64,000 bases of DNA from DASSUW01 sp963849695 (GTDB taxonomy: Bacteria; Actinomycetota; Thermoleophilia; Solirubrobacterales; Solirubrobacteraceae), in contig CAWKIT010000011.1 of the NCBI GenBank assembly GCA_963849695.1, forward strand, positions 248,001-312,000, given 5' to 3'. Position numbers and translations under genes: made by a program. Positions 1-7,821 of this stretch are shown in pieces. The notes below the pieces were generated by a model, which did no database searches, was not told the DNA's origin, and saw only the letters and a list, made by a program, of their open reading frames with translations. Within the stretch, counting starts at the first letter, position 1. The number at the start of each line of letters is the position of its first letter.

Positions 1-18
1 ACTCGAGGCGGACGGCCG

Positions 19-507
19 CTACTGGTCGCCCTTGAAGTCCTCGGGGGTGACCTGGTCGAGGAACTCCTTGAACTTGTCCACGACCTCCTCGGTGTCCTCG
101 ACCTCGTGCTCGAACTCGATCGCGGACTCGGCGATCACGTCCTCGGCGGCGAAGATCGGGGCGCCGGAGCGGACGGCCAGGGCGAGCGCGTCCGATGGCC
201 GGGAGTCGATGTCGACCTCGCGACCGTTCACGGTCAGCGTGATCGAGGCGTAGAAGGTGTTCTCCCGCAGCTCGGTCACCGACACGCGCGAGCAGGTGAC
301 CTCGAGCTCGCCGAGCATGTCGAAGAGCAGGTCGTGCGTCATCGGCCGCGGCGTCGAGGCGCCCTGGAGCTTCATCAGGATCGCGGCCGCCTCCGGGTGC
401 CCGATCCAGATCGGCAGGAACTTGTTCGTGTCGACAGCCTTGAGCAGCACGATCGGCTGCTTGCCGACCATGTCGAAGCTCACGCCGTAGATGACCATCT
501 CCTGCAA
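19..507 (-). CDS. Bifunctional nuclease family protein (BFN/DUF151)
   Basis: A 162-aa protein of the bifunctional nuclease (DUF151) family; characterised members cut both DNA and RNA, but the bacterial physiological role is poorly known. Hallmarks visible: LPIWIGHPEA near residue 27, RPMTHDL, and DSRPSDALALA in the second half, followed by an acidic C-terminal tail. I chose the TTG at 507 because AAGGAG (521-516) lies 8 bases before it; an ATG three codons later is the alternative. The frame stays open further upstream, but that extension is Arg/Pro/Ser-rich and has no family similarity. It is the last gene before the window edge and is transcribed in the same direction as the tRNA and the parAB operon. 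Confidence 0.85.
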   Translation of the reverse strand: MQEMVIYGVSFDMVGKQPIVLLKAVDTNKFLPIWIGHPEAAAILMKLQGASTPRPMTHDLLFDMLGELEVTCSRVSVTELRENTFYASITLTVNGREVDIDSRPSDALALAVRSGAPIFAAEDVIAESAIEFEHEVEDTEEVVDKFKEFLDQVTPEDFKGDQ

Positions 508-835
508 CCGAGGCGCTCCTTCATAGGGGCCGTGAGCGCGAAGTCTAGCGGCCACTCCCCCAGCGTCAGGGAGGCCTCTCGCGCGCCGAAATGCCCGTCG
601 GTCCGTCACATGCGAACGCGGGCGCGGCGCCTTGCGCGCCCCGTCGTCGCTCGTCACGGCGATGGTTAGGGGCCGAGGCGTCGACCGCGCTGTCGAACCT
701 CTCGCGCGCGCAGGAGACGGTGCCGAGCCACTCAGAAGACCAGGGCCTTCGTGTGGTTTCGCTCGACGCCCGCACCGTGGGAGCATCACGGCCTTGAAGA
801 CACGAAAGCCCCGCGGCTGCAGGGCGTTCAGGAGG
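508..835. other. Intergenic stretch, no gene seen
   Basis: About 330 bases between the nuclease start and tRNA-Ile. Long open frames exist on both strands, but they have the Arg/Pro/Ser-rich composition of GC-rich non-coding DNA and no recognisable motif. It probably holds the promoter of the nuclease gene and the 3' end of the tRNA transcript. Confidence 0.6.
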
Positions 836-909
<74 letters not shown>

Positions 910-934
910 GCGCGGCGGCCAATCATAGCGGCCG

Positions 935-1864
935 TCAGGCTGCTTCGAACGAGGCCGCGGCGGGGTCGCCAGGCCATTCCTGAGCGGTTTCGAGGGCGCC
1001 GATGCGGGCGGCGAGGAGCTCGGCGGCGGCCGGGTCCTCGAGGTCGAGCACGACGCGGTAGCCGGTCCCCCGTGGAGTGACGTGGACGTCGGTGCCGAGC
1101 GCTCGGCCGAGCGCGTCGCCGAGCCGGCGGGCGGCCTCGACCTGGTCGGGATGGGGCGTGGTCGCGCGGCGGCGCGGCGCCGAGCTCGTGCGGCGGCCCG
1201 CGTCACGGGCCCGGGCCTCGGTCTGCCGCACGCTCCAGCCTTCCTGCGCCGCGGACCGGGCGAGGCGGCGGCGGGCGTCGTGGTCGGCGGCGATCAGGAG
1301 CGCTCGCCCGTGGCCCTCGCTGAGGTGGCCGGCGGCGAGCAGCTCGAGCACCTCGTCGGGCAGGTCGAGCAGGCGCAGCAGGTTCGACACCGCCACGCGC
1401 GAGCGGCCGACGCGGCGGCCGACGTCCTCGCGCGTGATCCCGAGCTCCTCCACGAGCAGCGCGCAGGCGCGCGCCTCCTCGACCGGGTTGAGGTTCTCGC
1501 GCGCCATGTTCTCGACCAACGCGAGCTCGAGCGACTGCGCATCGTCCTGCGGCCGCACGAGGGCGGGCACGGTCTCGAACCCCGCGAGTCGAGCGGCGCG
1601 CCAGCGGCGCTCGCCGGCGATCAGCTCGTAGGTCCCGCCCGCCACCGGGCGCACGAGCACGGGCTGGAGGACGCCTCGCTCGCGCAGCGAGTCGGCCAGC
1701 GCGAGCAGCGCGCCCTCGTCGAAGGCCTTCCGCGGCTGGCGCGGGTTGGGCGTGATGAGCTCGACCGGGATCTCGCGCAGCTCCTGCCCGCGGGCGTCGC
1801 CGTCGCCCGGGGGCGCCAGCAGCGCCGACAGCCCGCGGCCCATGCCGCGCGTCGGCTCAGCCAC
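935..1864 (-). CDS. parB: Chromosome partitioning protein ParB
   Basis: A 309-aa centromere-binding CTPase that loads at parS and spreads to recruit ParA and SMC. It has the N-terminal MGRGLSALL signature, a ParB/sulfiredoxin domain at about 30-125 with IPVELITPNPRQPRKAF and the CTP-binding GERRWRAARL, then ENMARENLNPVEEA and a helix-turn-helix (GRRVGRSRVAVSNLLRLLDLP). The GTG start is supported by AAGGAGGT 8 bases upstream and overlaps the parA stop by 8 bases, so the two are translationally coupled. A parS-like palindrome lies in the same operon at about 3.7 kb. Confidence 0.95.
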   Translation of the reverse strand: MAEPTRGMGRGLSALLAPPGDGDARGQELREIPVELITPNPRQPRKAFDEGALLALADSLRERGVLQPVLVRPVAGGTYELIAGERRWRAARLAGFETVPALVRPQDDAQSLELALVENMARENLNPVEEARACALLVEELGITREDVGRRVGRSRVAVSNLLRLLDLPDEVLELLAAGHLSEGHGRALLIAADHDARRRLARSAAQEGWSVRQTEARARDAGRRTSSAPRRRATTPHPDQVEAARRLGDALGRALGTDVHVTPRGTGYRVVLDLEDPAAAELLAARIGALETAQEWPGDPAAASFEAA

Positions 1865-2615
1865 GGGATGCCACCTCCTTGGCCAGCGCGAAGTACGCCT
1901 CCGAGCCGGCGCAGTGCGGGTCGTGATGGATGACGGGGCGCCCGAAGCTCGGGGCCTCGCCGAGCCGGACGTTGCGCGGGATCACCGTGTCGAACACCAG
2001 GTGCGGGAAGTGCTCGCGCACCTCGCGCTCGACGTCCTGTCCCAGCTTCGTGCGGCCGTCATGCATGGTCAGCAGCATCCCCGCGACGGTCAGCCGCGGG
2101 TTCAGCTCCCTCTGCACTAATGACAGCGTGTCAAGAAGCCCTGCAAGCCCCTCGAGCGCGAAGTACTCGGTCTGGACGGGCACGATCACGCGGTCGGCCG
2201 CCACGAGCGCGTTGACGGTCAGCGGGCCGAGCGAAGGCGGGCAGTCGAGCAGCGTGAACGCAAACCTGTCGCGCACGCCGTCAAGCGCCTCACGCAGCCG
2301 CGTCTCCGACCCCGGCAGCCGCGGGAGCTCCATGGTGGCGCCGGCGAGATCGGGCGTCGAGGCGAGCAGCCACAGGTGCTCGACCGCGGTCGGTCGCGCG
2401 ACCTCGAGCGCCGCGACCTCTCCGCCCAGCACGTCGTACAGGCCGGCCGAGCCGTTGCGCTCGATCCCGAGCCCGGTGGTCGCGTTGCCCTGCGGGTCGA
2501 CGTCGACCAGCAGCGTCTCGTAGCCCGCCTCGGCGATGCAGGCGGCGACGTTGACGGCCGTGGTCGTCTTGCCGACCCCGCCCTTCTGGTTCGCGATCGC
2601 GTACACGGTGCCCAT
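1857..2615 (-). CDS. parA: Chromosome partitioning ATPase ParA (Soj)
   Basis: A 252-aa deviant Walker-A ATPase that positions ParB-parS complexes on the nucleoid. The start MGTVYAIANQKGGVGKTT places the signature-lysine Walker A at residues 10-17; DVDPQGN (A') and DCPPSLGP (Walker B region) follow. The length matches chromosomal Soj-type ParA, which lacks an N-terminal helix-turn-helix. The frame is open upstream, but the ATG at 2615 gives the canonical N terminus. It sits 14 bases after rsmG and overlaps parB. Confidence 0.95.
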   Translation of the reverse strand: MGTVYAIANQKGGVGKTTTAVNVAACIAEAGYETLLVDVDPQGNATTGLGIERNGSAGLYDVLGGEVAALEVARPTAVEHLWLLASTPDLAGATMELPRLPGSETRLREALDGVRDRFAFTLLDCPPSLGPLTVNALVAADRVIVPVQTEYFALEGLAGLLDTLSLVQRELNPRLTVAGMLLTMHDGRTKLGQDVEREVREHFPHLVFDTVIPRNVRLGEAPSFGRPVIHHDPHCAGSEAYFALAKEVASRG

Positions 2616-2629
2616 TCCGGGCCACGACG

Positions 2630-3334
2630 CTAGCGGGAGGTCCGGCGGACAAGCGGGCGCTTCGTTGCCATCCCGGGGCGTCGCGGGAAGCGCTCCGGCG
2701 TCGCCGTCACCTTCCGGAAGACGTGCAGCGTCCGGCGCTCGGCCTCGGGGTACGGGTCGACGGCGCGGACCTCGGACGACTCGAGCCCGAGGATCGCCGC
2801 CGCGGCCGCGCCGGCCTCTGCCTCGGCCGGCTCGACGAGCCCCTTCCACGCCACCAGCACCCCGCCGTGTCCCAGCAGCGGGGCGGCGTACTCGCACAGG
2901 ACCGGCAGCGACGCGAGCGCGCGCGCGGTGACGACGTCATGGGCGCCGATGCCCGCGGGCCAGTCCTCGGCTCGGCTATGCACGACCTCGACGTTCGCGA
3001 GCCCGCCGGCGGCCACCGCCCGCTCGAGGTAGCGGCAATGCCGGATCGCGCTCTCGACCAGCGCTACCCGTGCAGCGGGCAGCGACGCGGCGAGCGCGAG
3101 GCCGGGCCAGCCGGCGCCGGCGCCGAGGTCGGCGATCCGGCGCGCCGCGCGTACCGCCGGCAGCTCGAGCGCGACCAGCGAGTCCGCCACATGACGGTCG
3201 ACGGCCCGTGAAGGCTCGCTCACCGTCGTCGAGGCGGCCGGGTCGGCCGCCTGGAGCTCGAGGATCGCTTCGAGCGCCGCCACGCCGGCGGGCGGGAGCG
3301 GATAGCGGCGGGCGAGCTCGTGCAGGCGCTTCAC
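2630..3334 (-). CDS. rsmG: 16S rRNA (guanine(527)-N(7))-methyltransferase RsmG
   Basis: A 234-aa SAM-dependent methyltransferase that modifies G527 of 16S rRNA (GidB family). Visible features are the SAM-binding DLGAGAGWPGL near residue 75, VTARALASLPVLCEYAAPLL and the LVAWKG strand. The C terminus has an extra basic tail (RFPRRPGMATKRPLVRR) beyond the usual end. The GTG start overlaps the stop of the upstream LAGLIDADG-like gene as GTGA, which fixes the start despite a long open upstream frame. Its position before parA/parB is the classic origin-proximal order. Confidence 0.92.
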   Translation of the reverse strand: MKRLHELARRYPLPPAGVAALEAILELQAADPAASTTVSEPSRAVDRHVADSLVALELPAVRAARRIADLGAGAGWPGLALAASLPAARVALVESAIRHCRYLERAVAAGGLANVEVVHSRAEDWPAGIGAHDVVTARALASLPVLCEYAAPLLGHGGVLVAWKGLVEPAEAEAGAAAAAILGLESSEVRAVDPYPEAERRTLHVFRKVTATPERFPRRPGMATKRPLVRRTSR

Positions 3335-3690
3335 GCGGCGAGCGCCGCGCGGGCGCGCACGCGCGTGATCGCGTCGGCATAGCGATCCGTCATCGAGGTC
3401 AGCCGCTCGTGGGCGTGGAGATCGAGCGCCGGAGTGACGTGTCGCTCCAGGATCGGGAGCAGGTCGGCGACCAGCGCCTCCCCGCGCGCCATCCACTGGA
3501 AGTAGTGGCGGCCGCCGTGGTGATAGGGGCCGTACAGCTTCGAGCGCGGGAAGCGCGCCGCGAGCCAGCGCATCAGCGCCTCGTGGCGCACGTGCATGCG
3601 CAGCGTCACCTGCGGCTGGCGTCCGTCGCCGCCGAAGTGCCCCTCGGCGACCAGCAGGCCGACCACGATCCCCTCGTCGTGCGCGTCCAT
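3331..3690 (-). CDS. LAGLIDADG-like small protein in the rsmG operon
   Basis: A 119-aa protein with one LAGLIDADG-type motif near the N terminus (GIVVGLLVAEGHFGG, residues about 7-21; the acidic motif residue is Glu). It is followed by the strand pattern PQVTLRMHVRHEALMRWLAARF and an RSKLYGPYHHGGRHYFQW segment, as in single-motif homing-endonuclease folds. A single motif would require dimerisation. There is no intron or intein in the surrounding genes, and the gene is translationally coupled to rsmG (GTGA overlap). It therefore looks like a domesticated DNA-binding protein rather than an active mobile element. Function unknown. Confidence 0.6.
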   Translation of the reverse strand: MDAHDEGIVVGLLVAEGHFGGDGRQPQVTLRMHVRHEALMRWLAARFPRSKLYGPYHHGGRHYFQWMARGEALVADLLPILERHVTPALDLHAHERLTSMTDRYADAITRVRARAALAA

Positions 3691-3724
3691 CGCGCGCGCA
3701 GTGTCCCAGCCGCGGCGGCGGGCC

Positions 3725-3754
3725 GTGTTTCACCGGGGTGAAACACGTGAAACG
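3725..3754. promoter_or_regulatory. parS-like palindrome
   Basis: GTGTTTCACC-GG-GGTGAAACAC (3725-3746) is a perfect inverted repeat, and a second overlapping near-parS word (TGAAACACGTGAAACG, 3739-3754) follows. The near-universal ParB site is TGTTTCACGTGAAACA; the second word matches 12 of its 16 positions, and the first has its half-sites spread apart by 4 bases. The location, between jag and parAB near the origin, is typical for parS. Confidence 0.65.
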
Positions 3755-3804
3755 CCGGCGAGGGTCGAACTTCGGCATTGAAGGGAGCGCGGGAGCGATC
3801 AGCC

Positions 3805-3859
3805 AGGGGGTGACCCAGGAAAGCGTTCCCTCCTGGGCAAGGAATCCGTGACACCCCCT
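3805..3859 (-). other. Nested hairpin in the jag - rsmG intergenic region
   Basis: Outer arms AGGGGGTG (3805-3812) and CACCCCCT (3852-3859) enclose an inner hairpin CCCAGGA / TCCTGGG (3814-3820, 3831-3837). Both stems are perfect. It lies in the untranslated stretch between jag and the LAGLIDADG-like gene, so it would form in the polycistronic transcript. No U-tract follows, so it is a structured leader, processing site or weak terminator rather than a clear intrinsic terminator. Confidence 0.5.
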
Positions 3860-3920
3860 TCCCACCTCCCAACCCGGCGCAGTTGAGGTTCGGCCGCGCC
3901 GCCGCGGCCCAGCGGCGCGC

Positions 3921-4382
3921 TCAGCGCCGCGGCGCGACCACGAGGTGCCGGTTGGGCTCGGTCCCTTCGCTGTAGGTCTCGACGTCGTCGCGGTCCTTCA
4001 GGTGCTCGTGCACGACCTTGCGCTCGGTCGCGCTCATCGCGTCCAGAGCCACCGGCCGCCCCGAGCGCGCGGCCCGCGACGCCGCCTGATCGGCCTGCCG
4101 GTGCAGCATCTCCTCCCGCCGCGCGCGGTACCCGGCGGCGTCGACCGTCACGCGGGTCGCCTCGTCGCGCGCCGCGTTCCGGTTGGCGGTCTTGAACGCC
4201 AGGTGCTGGACGGCGTCGATCGTCGTGCCGTGGCGGCCGATGAACAGCCCGAGCTCGTCGCCGCGCAGCGTCGCGCGAATCCCGTCGTCGTCCTCGACGA
4301 CCTCGAGCGCGCCGAGGTCGAGCCCGAGCGACTCGACCACCCGCCCGACGAGCTCCTCCACGCGATCGGCGGCGTCGGTCAT
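3921..4382 (-). CDS. jag: Jag/KhpB-like RNA-binding protein (KH + R3H)
   Basis: A 153-aa cytoplasmic RNA-binding protein of the Jag/KhpB/EloR family, which in other bacteria affects cell elongation and division. The KH domain carries the GxxG loop in GLFIGRHGTTIDAVQHL (about 45-61), and the C-terminal R3H domain includes ERKVVHEHLKDRDDVETYSEG and ends PNRHLVVAPR. The N-terminal Jag domain of firmicute homologues is absent, as is usual in Actinobacteria. Its ATG overlaps the yidC stop as ATGA, keeping the conserved yidC-jag coupling. Confidence 0.9.
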   Translation of the reverse strand: MTDAADRVEELVGRVVESLGLDLGALEVVEDDDGIRATLRGDELGLFIGRHGTTIDAVQHLAFKTANRNAARDEATRVTVDAAGYRARREEMLHRQADQAASRAARSGRPVALDAMSATERKVVHEHLKDRDDVETYSEGTEPNRHLVVAPRR

Positions 4383-5295
4383 CGACGGCGTCCCGAGCGT
4401 TTCTTCTTGCGGCGTGGGGGCGCGGGCGGCGGGCCACTTGGCCGGCCCTTGGGCGGATTGCGGTCACGGCTCGCGCCGCCACCGCCGCTGCCGCCGCCAC
4501 CGCCACCGCCGCCACCGCCGCCACCGGCAGCTGCCGTGGCGGGAGACGCGCCGCCGCGCAAGAGCTCCCCGAGCCCCATCCCCTCCTGCCCCGGCGGTCG
4601 CATCGGCCCGAGCCGCTTGCGGATGATCGCCTGCTGCACGATCGTCCACAGGTTCGTCGTGATCCAGTAGACGAGCAGGCCGGCCGGGAAGTTGATGATG
4701 AAGATGACGAAGACGAACGGCAGCGCCAGGAAGATCATCCGCTGCGTCCGGTCCGTCGTCGTCGACATCAGCAGCGTCGAGAACAGCTGCGAGGCGACGT
4801 AGAGCACGATCAGGACGGCCAGCACCCACCCGTCGCCTTGTCGGTCAGGTCCGGGATGAACAGGAAGCTCGCATCGCCGCCGGCGCCGCAGGGAACCGCT
4901 TCGGCCGGCAGTGGCGGCTGCTTCTCCGGGCAGATGTCATACCGCAGGTCGTCCTGCAGCATGTAGAAGAGCGACAGGAAGACCGGGAGCTGCGCCAGGA
5001 GCGGGAGACAAGACGCAAACGGGTTGATCTTGTTCTCCCGGTAGAACTTCATCATCTCCTGATTGAGCCGCTCCTTGTCGTGCTTGTACTTCTCCTGGAG
5101 CCGCTTCATCTCCGGCGCGTGCGAGGCCAGCGCCTGCATCGACTTGAACTGCTTGAACGTCAGCGGCAGCAGCGCGGCCCGGACCACCACCGTCATCGCG
5201 ATGATCGACATGCCCCAGCTCAGCCCGACGTCGTGGAACCAGAGCAGGATCTGCTCGAAGAAGTCGATCAGTGGCTGGAAGACGTTCGCGATCAC
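4379..5295 (-). CDS. yidC: Membrane protein insertase YidC, with apparent frameshift
   Basis: YidC/Oxa1 inserts and folds inner-membrane proteins with or without SecYEG. The sequence encodes the whole protein in two frames. 5295 to about 4830 gives the first TM, the cytoplasmic coiled hairpin (LASHAPEMKRLQEKYKHDKERL) and INPFASCLPLLAQLPVFLSLFYML. About 4835 to 4379 continues with WVLAVLIVLYVASQL, FVFVIFIINFPAGLLVYWITTNLW and a Gly-rich then Lys/Arg-rich tail. The shift falls in a G-rich run (ACGGGTGGGTG on the coding strand, about 4826-4836) where one base appears to be missing; restoring it gives about 305 aa, a normal length. The gene is essential, so a sequence error is more likely than a real break. 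It overlaps yidD (GTGA) and jag (ATGA). Confidence 0.85.
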
Positions 5296-5555
5296 GTGAG
5301 CTGGGAGTGTGACGCAGGCGGCTCGGCGGCCCGGAACAGAGTCTGCGCCGACAGCGGGTCATAGCCGCCGTGGCTGAACGGATTGCAGCGCAGCACCCGC
5401 CATGCCGCGAGGACCGAGCCGCGGAGTATGCCGTAGGTGCCGATCGCCTGCACGGCGTAGGCGGAGCATGTCGGGTGGTACTTGCAGCGGCGCGGGAGCA
5501 GCGGCGAGACCACGCGCTGATAGGCGCGGATCACGCCGACCGCGGCCGCTCTCAC
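5292..5555 (-). CDS. yidD: Membrane protein insertion efficiency factor YidD
   Basis: An 87-aa YidD protein, a small membrane-associated factor that assists YidC-dependent insertion. It shows the family core RCKYHPTCSAYAVQAI near residues 22-37 and NPFSHGGYDPL near 58-68, with an amphipathic N-terminal helix. It starts at GTG 5555, overlapping the rnpA stop, and its stop overlaps the yidC start; both junctions are GTGA. Confidence 0.95.
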   Translation of the reverse strand: MRAAAVGVIRAYQRVVSPLLPRRCKYHPTCSAYAVQAIGTYGILRGSVLAAWRVLRCNPFSHGGYDPLSAQTLFRAAEPPASHSQLT

Positions 5556-5923
5556 ACGGCCTCCTGGAGCTCGTCGACCAGCGACGCGAGCGCGGCGCGG
5601 ACGCCGGCGGTGCCCTCGCGCTCGGCGAGCGGGAGCGCCTCCGGGCGGGCGACCACGACATAGTCCGAACTGGTGGGCAGGCGCGCCGCCTCCTCCCAGA
5701 ACGCCTCGCGCAGCACGCGCTTCACCCGCGAGCGCTCGACCGCGCCGCCGACCCGGCGCCCGACGGACAGCCCGAGGCGCGGCCCCTCCTCGCGATCCTC
5801 CGAGCGCGGGAACGCATACAGCACGAGGTACCGGTTGCCCTTCGAGCGGCCCTGGCGGTAGACGCGCTCGAACTCGGCGCTCCGCGACAGGCGGCGCCGC
5901 TTGGGGCCACGCTGCGCGCTCAC
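5552..5923 (-). CDS. rnpA: Ribonuclease P protein component
   Basis: A 123-aa basic protein subunit of RNase P, which processes tRNA 5' ends. The conserved basic helix appears as RSRVKRVLREAFW (RNR motif) in the middle, preceded by PRLGLSVGRRVGGAVERSR. It lies 5 bases after rpmH and overlaps yidD by 4 bases, the classic rpmH-rnpA-yidD-yidC order. Confidence 0.95.
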   Translation of the reverse strand: MSAQRGPKRRRLSRSAEFERVYRQGRSKGNRYLVLYAFPRSEDREEGPRLGLSVGRRVGGAVERSRVKRVLREAFWEEAARLPTSSDYVVVARPEALPLAEREGTAGVRAALASLVDELQEAV

Positions 5924-5928
5924 GGCTC

Positions 5929-6063
5929 TCAGACGGTCAGGCGCTTGCGGCCCTTGTCGCGGCGGCGCTTGAGCACGAGGCGGCCGGCACGCGTGCTCAT
6001 GCGCGCGCGGAAACCGTGCGTACGGGCGCGCTTGCGCTTCTTGGGCTGATAGGTCCGCTTCAC
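5929..6063 (-). CDS. rpmH: 50S ribosomal protein L34
   Basis: A 44-aa very basic ribosomal protein starting at GTG 6063 with MKRTYQPKKRKRARTHGFR and ending KGRKRLTV. It is the first gene of the leftward operon that diverges from dnaA. L34 next to dnaA marks the origin region in most bacteria. Confidence 0.97.
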   Translation of the reverse strand: MKRTYQPKKRKRARTHGFRARMSTRAGRLVLKRRRDKGRKRLTV

Positions 6064-6112
6064 GTCAGGCTCCTTCGCCGCGGGCCGATGAGGGGGAGCC
6101 CGGCGACGGCGC

Positions 6113-6176
6113 CACAGGATACCGACCGGCCGGTCTGCACAGGGTCACGCACAGGCTGTCGACACCGGTCCACAGG
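6113..6176. other. oriC: Cluster of CACAGG motifs upstream of dnaA (origin-like)
   Basis: Four direct copies of CACAGG start at 6113, 6138, 6150 and 6171; the last is in CGGTCCACAGG, which resembles the actinobacterial DnaA box TTGTCCACA. They lie in the rpmH-dnaA divergent intergenic region, a usual oriC or dnaA autoregulation site. A second candidate lies between dnaA and dnaN. Confidence 0.4.
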
Positions 6177-6337
6177 CCTTCCGAGCGCAACTCCCGCGAT
6201 TTGCGAGGTCGCCTCCCGGACCCGCCTCCGGGCCGTTAGGGCTTTGGTATGTTCGCCATTCCGGGGCGCTGCGAGGCCCCCTCTCGCCATCACTCGGTTC
6301 CAACCTCACCGCCCGGAGGAGGCATTTCCGCGCGCTC

Positions 6338-7658
6338 GTGTCCGACGTCGATCTACTGCATGCCTGGCGACGCATCCGCTCCGAGATGCAACACGCGGTC
6401 AGCGACTCGACGTGGCAGCTGTGGCTCGAGCCCCTCGCCGCGCGGCAACTCGAGGCGGGCACGCTCGTCATCGAGGCGCCGGCCGAGAGCCGGGCCTGGG
6501 TCGAGTCGAGCTTCGCGCGGCTGATCGCCGCCTGTGCGAAGGCGGTGCTGGGAGCGGGCGCGCGGGTGCAGATCGTTGGTCCGGCGGCGCCGGCCGAGCG
6601 GGCCCCGGCGATCCGCGACTTCTCCGGAGGCGCGTTCAGTCCGCGCTTCACGTTCGACCAGTTCGTGATCGGTGATGCCAACCGGCTCGCCCACGCCGCC
6701 GCGCTGGCGGTCGCCGAGCTCCCCGGGCTCGCCTACAACCCGCTGTTCATCTGCGGTCCTCCGGGGCTCGGCAAGACCCACCTGCTGCACTCGATCGCCA
6801 ACTACGTCAGCGCCCACGGCGACGGCGCCACCGTCCTCTACACCACCACCGAGGCGTTCACCGACCAGTTCGTCGGCGCGCTGCACCACGGGGCGCTCGA
6901 CGCGTTCAAGGCGGCCTATCGCGGTGTCGACGTCCTACTCGTCGACGACGTCCAGTTCCTGCAGAGCAAGGCGCGCACCGAGCAGGAGTTCTTCCACACC
7001 TTCAATGCGCTTCAGGGGGCCGGCGCCCAGCTGGTCCTGACATCCGATCGCCTCCCGCGCGACCTCGAGGCGCTCGAGGACCGCCTGCGTGATCGGTTCG
7101 AGGCCGGGCTGGTGACCGACATCCGCCCGCCCGACTTGACCACGCGCCGGACGATCCTGCGCAAGCGCATGCAGCAGGACGCGCTGGCAGGAGTCGATCC
7201 GGTCGCGGTGGACATGATCGCCGAGCGTGTCGACACGAACATCCGCGCGCTCGAGGGCGCTCTGATCCGCGTCGTCGCCTACGGCTCATTGACCGGCCGC
7301 CCGGTGACCGCCGAGCTCGCCGACGAGGTGCTCGCCGGCCTCTACCCGGGGACGCAGCCGCGGCGCCAATCGGTAGTCGGACATCCAGGAGCGGATCTGC
7401 GAGACGTTCGGCGTCTCGATGGACCAGCTCCTCTCGAGCAGCCGCGCCGCGCCGGTGGCCTGGCCGCGGCAGGTCGCCATGTACCTCTCGCGCGAGCTGA
7501 CCGATCAGACGCTCCCCGCGATCGGCCGCGCGTTCGGGGGTCGCAACCACACGACGGTCATGCACGCCTGCCGGCGGACGGCCGAGCGGATGGCGAACGA
7601 TCGCGACGCGTACGACATCGTCCGGCGCCTAACCGAGGAGCTCGGCGGCAGCCGATGA
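6338..7658 (+). CDS. dnaA: Chromosomal replication initiator DnaA, with apparent frameshift
   Basis: DnaA binds the origin and melts it in its ATP form. Domain I starts at GTG 6338 (GGAGGAGG lies 15 bases upstream). The AAA+ domain shows FTFDQFVIGDANRLAHAAAL, Walker A GPPGLGKTHLL, Walker B VDVLLVDDVQFL and the sensor region. The frame then derails: the DNA-binding domain IV (CETFGVSMDQLL..., PRQVAMYLSRELT, GGRNHTTVMHA) is in the +1 frame from 7380 to the TGA at 7656-7658. The second frame has a stop at 7374-7376, so the shift is confined to about 7374-7382, where one extra base seems present. Corrected length is about 439 aa. The first frame instead runs on to 7825 with an Arg/Pro-rich tail. 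An intact DnaA is essential, so a sequence error is likely. Confidence 0.88.
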
Positions 7659-7691
7659 GGTCCGGGACGCCTGACAGACTGCGAGGTTCAT

Positions 7692-7752
7692 GCACAGGCG
7701 CCTGTGCGCGTCGAATCCGCGGCGCAGCGCCGAATGCGCGGGCTGTGCACAA
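7692..7752. other. oriC: dnaA-dnaN intergenic origin candidate
   Basis: The 163-base dnaA-dnaN gap contains a perfect 16-base palindrome GCACAGGCGCCTGTGC (7692-7707) and a DnaA-box-like TGTGCACAA (7744-7752, reading TTGTGCACA on the minus strand). An unusually AT-rich run up to dnaN at 7822 could serve as an unwinding element. Confidence 0.45.
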
Positions 7753-7821
7753 CATCAACAGCCCCGATGACCATGACTTCATTCCTGTCTTCTTCATCGT
7801 GAAATCGAGGCGATCGATCCC

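Noticed and set aside
508..789. Extension of the bifunctional nuclease to an upstream ATG at 789
   Set aside because: The added 94 residues are Arg/Pro/Ser-rich and unlike the family, while a good ribosome site precedes the TTG at 507.
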